Shown: positions 3,865 to 6,185 of the stretch, piece after piece
How positions within the stretch are numbered: position 1 is the first letter of the stretch
Layout: each line of letters starts with the position of its first letter
DNA from: an uncultured Lachnospiraceae bacterium
GTDB taxonomy: Bacteria; Bacillota_A; Clostridia; Lachnospirales; Lachnospiraceae
DNA: 6,185 bases
Assembly (NCBI GenBank): GCA_946410365.1
Contig: CAMKAA010000068.1
Coordinates: 1 to 6,185, forward strand
Direction of reading: 5' to 3'
Translations under genes and position numbers: made by a program
The notes under the pieces: model-generated
What the model saw: only the letters and a program-made list of their open reading frames with translations
Database searches by the model: none
Told to the model about the DNA's origin: nothing

Positions 3865-6057
3865 GTGAACGAACAGGATAAAAACCAAAAGAAGATATTT
3901 GAAGAAGAGCAGGCGCATCTGACGCAGACGCATGGGAAACTGCGCGCGATGAAGGAGGAGCTGGAGGAGAGGATCAACACGATATCCGAGAAAGCCGCGA
4001 AGGAGAAGCAGGATATCAGGAGCAATCTGTCCCTCAACTTTGACAGCGACACGGATTCCATGGAGACTTATATCGAGTTTGAGGCGATGAGCCATTCTAT
4101 CACTCAATACAATATTGAGCAGGACGCGGCGGCGGAGAAACTCGGGAGGGTTAAGAGGCTGCTCAAGGCGCCGTATTTTGCCAGGGTGAAGCTGCAGTTC
4201 GACCCGTCGGAAGAGCCGGAGGACTACTACATCGGGAGCGCAGGAGTGTCCGAGAACGCGTATGAGCATCTGGTGATCGACTGGCGCTCGCCGATCGCGG
4301 AGACCTACTACAATCAGGAAAACGGCAAGACTTTCTACACAGTTAATGGCAAAAGGGTGGACGTGGACCTGCAGCTGAGGCGGCAGTACAACCTCGAGGA
4401 GGACAGGCTGTTCTCGTTTTTTGACACGCAGGTGGCGATCGAGGATCCGATGCTGCTGCAGTCGCTGGCGAGCAGCCGCACCGACAAGATGAAGGCCATC
4501 ACGGCGACGATCCAGAAGGAGCAGAACGCTGTCATCCGCTGCGCCGACGTGCCGGTGCTGCTGGTGAACGGAATTGCTGGAAGCGGGAAGACTTCCGTGC
4601 TGCTGCAGAGGATCGCCTACCTTTTCTACCGCCAGAGGGAGAATCTGAGGCCGGACCAGGTCTATCTGCTCACGATCAATCCGGTGTTCCGCCAGTACAT
4701 CGACCAGGTGCTGCCGGACCTCGGCGAGGAGAATCCGAGGACGATCACATGGAGGGATTTTGTCCATATTGCGAACGCACCTGACAAAGGCCCTTACGAA
4801 CCTGCCAAGGAAGCGGACCTGGTCAAAATAGAGCGCGCCCTGAAGAGCCTCTGCCTCGAAGAGGAGGATTTCAGGCCCGTCATGCAGAAAGGCAGGTGCG
4901 TCCTGAGCCGCAGGGAGATCAGGAGAGCATCCGAGGGACTGGCCGGGATCGAGACCGGAGTGAGGTTTATGAACATCCTGGCGGACAGACTGGCGGAGAT
5001 CGCAAGGGTCAAGATCCGCAGGATGGAGAGGGACGACAGGAGAAATTATGATGTTGAAATGACAGCCGGAGCTGATCCGGAGACCGGAGGCGCCGGATTT
5101 ACGGCCGGAGGCACCGATCCGGAGGCCAGTGGAAGCGGCCAGACGGTATCAACGGAGGCCTTCAACAGCATGGACCCTTACGCGGAGACGGATGAACCCG
5201 GCTTCAGGGAGCAGAACCGGATAAAGAACCAGTATGGCGGCGCGTTCAGCGCGATCAGCCACTTTGCTTTCTTAGATATTGAGAGGATCGGATGCCGGAT
5301 CCTCGGGAGAAAGAAGATGACTTCCGCGGAATGGATCTGGCTCAAAATGCTGCTGACCGGCATGGGCGACAAAAATGTCAGTTACGTCATGATCGATGAA
5401 GTGCAGGACTATACGGCGGCGCAGCTGATGGTGCTCAGGCGATATTTTGGCAATGCGAAGTTTATGATGCTGGGAGATGAGTTCCAGGCGATCAGGCAGG
5501 GGACGGCATCTTTTGACAAGATCCGCGAGCTGTTCGGCGAAGTGGCGGAATTCCCGCTGCTGACCAGTTACCGGTCGTCGCCGGAGATCACGGAGATCTT
5601 CACTCGGCTGCTGCCGCGGGAGAAGAGGATCCGGACTGCATCGGTGCAGAGACCGGGGACTGCGCCGGTGAAGATGGCCTGCGCGTCCAGAGATGAGTAT
5701 GTGAAGAGGCTCAGGAGCCTGATCAGCGCCGCGGAACAGGAGAAAGGACTGACCGCAGTGATCTGCGGGAACAGACGGAGCATGGAGCGGATCGTGGAAC
5801 TTCTGGGTGAGGACGCGCCGCCGGTGATCCGGAGAAACCAGGCGCTGCCGTCGGGCGGTGTTTTCCTGATCACGCCGGAGCTGGTGAAGGGACTTGAATT
5901 TGACGGGGTGATCCTTCCGGACGCGGATCCGCAGATGTACCCGGGGGATAACCTGTCAAGGCACCACCTGTACACGGCGGTCTCGAGGGCGATCAGGAGA
6001 CTGAGCATTCTGGCAGAAGGAAATCTCACCAGTCTGCTTGAAAAGAGCGCGGAATAA
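3865..6057 (+). CDS. helD: HelD-like SF1 ATPase (RNA polymerase recycling / 'helicase IV-like' family)
   Basis: This 730-residue protein is close to the usual HelD length (about 750-780). The N-terminal region is a charged coiled coil (about 5-50 and 80-100), followed by HelD signatures APYFARVKLQF (102-112), YYIGSAG (121-127) and VIDWRSPIAETYYN (137-150). SF1/UvrD-like motifs follow in order: GIAGSGKT Walker A (236-243), VMIDEVQD Walker B (508-515), LGDEFQAI (536-543), TSYRSSPEI (567-575), VKGLEFDGVILPD (674-686) and HLYTAVSRA (701-709). All catalytic motifs are intact. Characterised HelD proteins bind RNA polymerase, insert the coiled coil into the secondary channel, and release it from nucleic acids using ATP; some relatives confer rifamycin tolerance. 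A Gly/Ala/Glu-rich linker at about 395-450 looks like a lineage-specific insertion with an internal repeat. The start is GTG. The gene has its own promoter and is followed closely by a co-directional gene. The family call is strong; the cellular role here is inferred. Confidence 0.9.
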   Translation: MNEQDKNQKKIFEEEQAHLTQTHGKLRAMKEELEERINTISEKAAKEKQDIRSNLSLNFDSDTDSMETYIEFEAMSHSITQYNIEQDAAAEKLGRVKRLLKAPYFARVKLQFDPSEEPEDYYIGSAGVSENAYEHLVIDWRSPIAETYYNQENGKTFYTVNGKRVDVDLQLRRQYNLEEDRLFSFFDTQVAIEDPMLLQSLASSRTDKMKAITATIQKEQNAVIRCADVPVLLVNGIAGSGKTSVLLQRIAYLFYRQRENLRPDQVYLLTINPVFRQYIDQVLPDLGEENPRTITWRDFVHIANAPDKGPYEPAKEADLVKIERALKSLCLEEEDFRPVMQKGRCVLSRREIRRASEGLAGIETGVRFMNILADRLAEIARVKIRRMERDDRRNYDVEMTAGADPETGGAGFTAGGTDPEASGSGQTVSTEAFNSMDPYAETDEPGFREQNRIKNQYGGAFSAISHFAFLDIERIGCRILGRKKMTSAEWIWLKMLLTGMGDKNVSYVMIDEVQDYTAAQLMVLRRYFGNAKFMMLGDEFQAIRQGTASFDKIRELFGEVAEFPLLTSYRSSPEITEIFTRLLPREKRIRTASVQRPGTAPVKMACASRDEYVKRLRSLISAAEQEKGLTAVICGNRRSMERIVELLGEDAPPVIRRNQALPSGGVFLITPELVKGLEFDGVILPDADPQMYPGDNLSRHHLYTAVSRAIRRLSILAEGNLTSLLEKSAE
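5062..5144 (+). repeat. Imperfect 39-42 bp tandem duplication inside helD
   Basis: GCCGGAG occurs at 5065 and 5104, and GATCCGGAG at 5074 and 5116, giving two adjacent diverged copies of a roughly 40-bp unit. They encode TAGADPETGGAGF (400-412) and TAGGTDPEASGSGQ (413-426). The reading frame is kept. It lies in the low-complexity linker between ATPase motifs, where length change would be tolerated. Confidence 0.6.
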
Positions 6058-6064
6058 AGCGGCA

Positions 6065-6108
6065 GAGCGCCGGCCACTACAGGCGAAGAGATCCGGCGGA
6101 GCGCCGGC
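6065..6108 (+). repeat. Direct repeat and GC-rich hairpin between helD and the next gene
   Basis: GAGCGCCGGC is present at 6065-6074 and 6099-6108. The second copy also completes a perfect hairpin, CCGGCG (6093-6098), GAG loop, CGCCGG (6102-6107), sited 11 bases before the next gene's AGGAGG. No T-run follows, so it is not a standard terminator. It may weakly attenuate or stabilise mRNA between two co-transcribed genes. Confidence 0.4.
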
Positions 6109-6131
6109 TATCATATATAGGAGGAGAAATC

Positions 6132-6185
6132 ATGGTATCCATCGATAAGATCACACAGAAAACCGAGAACAAGTTTGTCAATCTC
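6132..6185 (+). CDS. Start of a further gene, cut by the window end (possible Nudix hydrolase)
   Basis: An ATG at 6132 follows an ideal AGGAGG (6119-6124) with a 7-base spacer, and 18 codons remain open to the window edge (MVSIDKITQKTENKFVNL). The pattern of an I-x-x-I-T run followed by N-K-F-x-N-L resembles the N-terminus of some clostridial Nudix hydrolases, but this is too short to rely on. It is in the same direction as helD, 74 bp downstream, with no clear terminator between, so the two may be co-transcribed. Confidence 0.55.
   Translation, partial: MVSIDKITQKTENKFVNL

Noticed and set aside
3721..4767. Open frame (348 codons) on the minus strand opposite the 5' part of helD
   Set aside because: It is Leu/Arg/His-rich shadow translation of a GC-rich conserved gene, and its end runs through the helD promoter and the repeat spacer.
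5568..6077. Open frame (169 codons) on the minus strand opposite the 3' part of helD
   Set aside because: It is antisense to conserved SF1 motifs IV-VI, is Ser/Arg-rich, and no ribosome binding site or family was recognised.

Overview
This window reads as a chromosomal stretch from a Gram-positive anaerobe of the class Clostridia, most likely a Lachnospiraceae-type gut bacterium. The evidence is strong AGGAGG-type ribosome binding sites, AT-rich sigma-A-like promoters between genes of moderate GC, heavy use of AGG/AGA arginine codons, and protein families familiar from that group (CPBP protease, short MocR-like regulator, HelD ATPase, and an uncharacterised 'WEHxG' nuclease-like protein). The assignment rests on family recognition only; no marker gene is present.

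Layout, left to right. (1) Bases 1-156 are a promoter and leader. (2) Bases 157-1095 (+) encode a CPBP-family intramembrane protease, closed by a strong intrinsic terminator at 1109-1140. (3) Bases 1161-2309 (-), convergent with the protease, encode a MocR/GabR-type regulator. It lacks the PLP-binding lysine and most of the C-terminal subdomain, and its promoter overlaps a palindrome. (4) Bases 2395-3228 (-) encode an uncharacterised protein with a PD-(D/E)XK-like C-terminal domain. It is transcribed toward the MocR gene from a good promoter at 3344-3372, with a long structured leader. (5) Bases 3373-3795 have no convincing gene. They hold a 250-bp MITE-like segment bounded by 15-bp perfect inverted repeats, a third partial copy of the repeat word, a short tandem duplication and a hairpin. 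(6) Bases 3865-6057 (+) encode a complete HelD-type SF1 ATPase (RNA polymerase recycling factor family), starting at GTG behind a promoter with a 17-bp palindrome. (7) Bases 6132-6185 hold the first 18 codons of another + strand gene, possibly a Nudix hydrolase.

The genes do not form an obvious pathway. The nuclease-like and MocR genes could share transcripts (85-bp gap, no intrinsic terminator seen), but the MocR gene has its own candidate promoter. HelD and the nuclease-like gene are divergent, separated by the repeat-rich spacer. The HelD and last genes are co-directional, with only a hairpin between them. I see no convincing new multi-gene system. The most unusual items are the MocR-like protein that should not be able to bind PLP covalently, the uncharacterised nuclease-like family with an atypical active-site motif, and the MITE-like repeat between the divergent genes.
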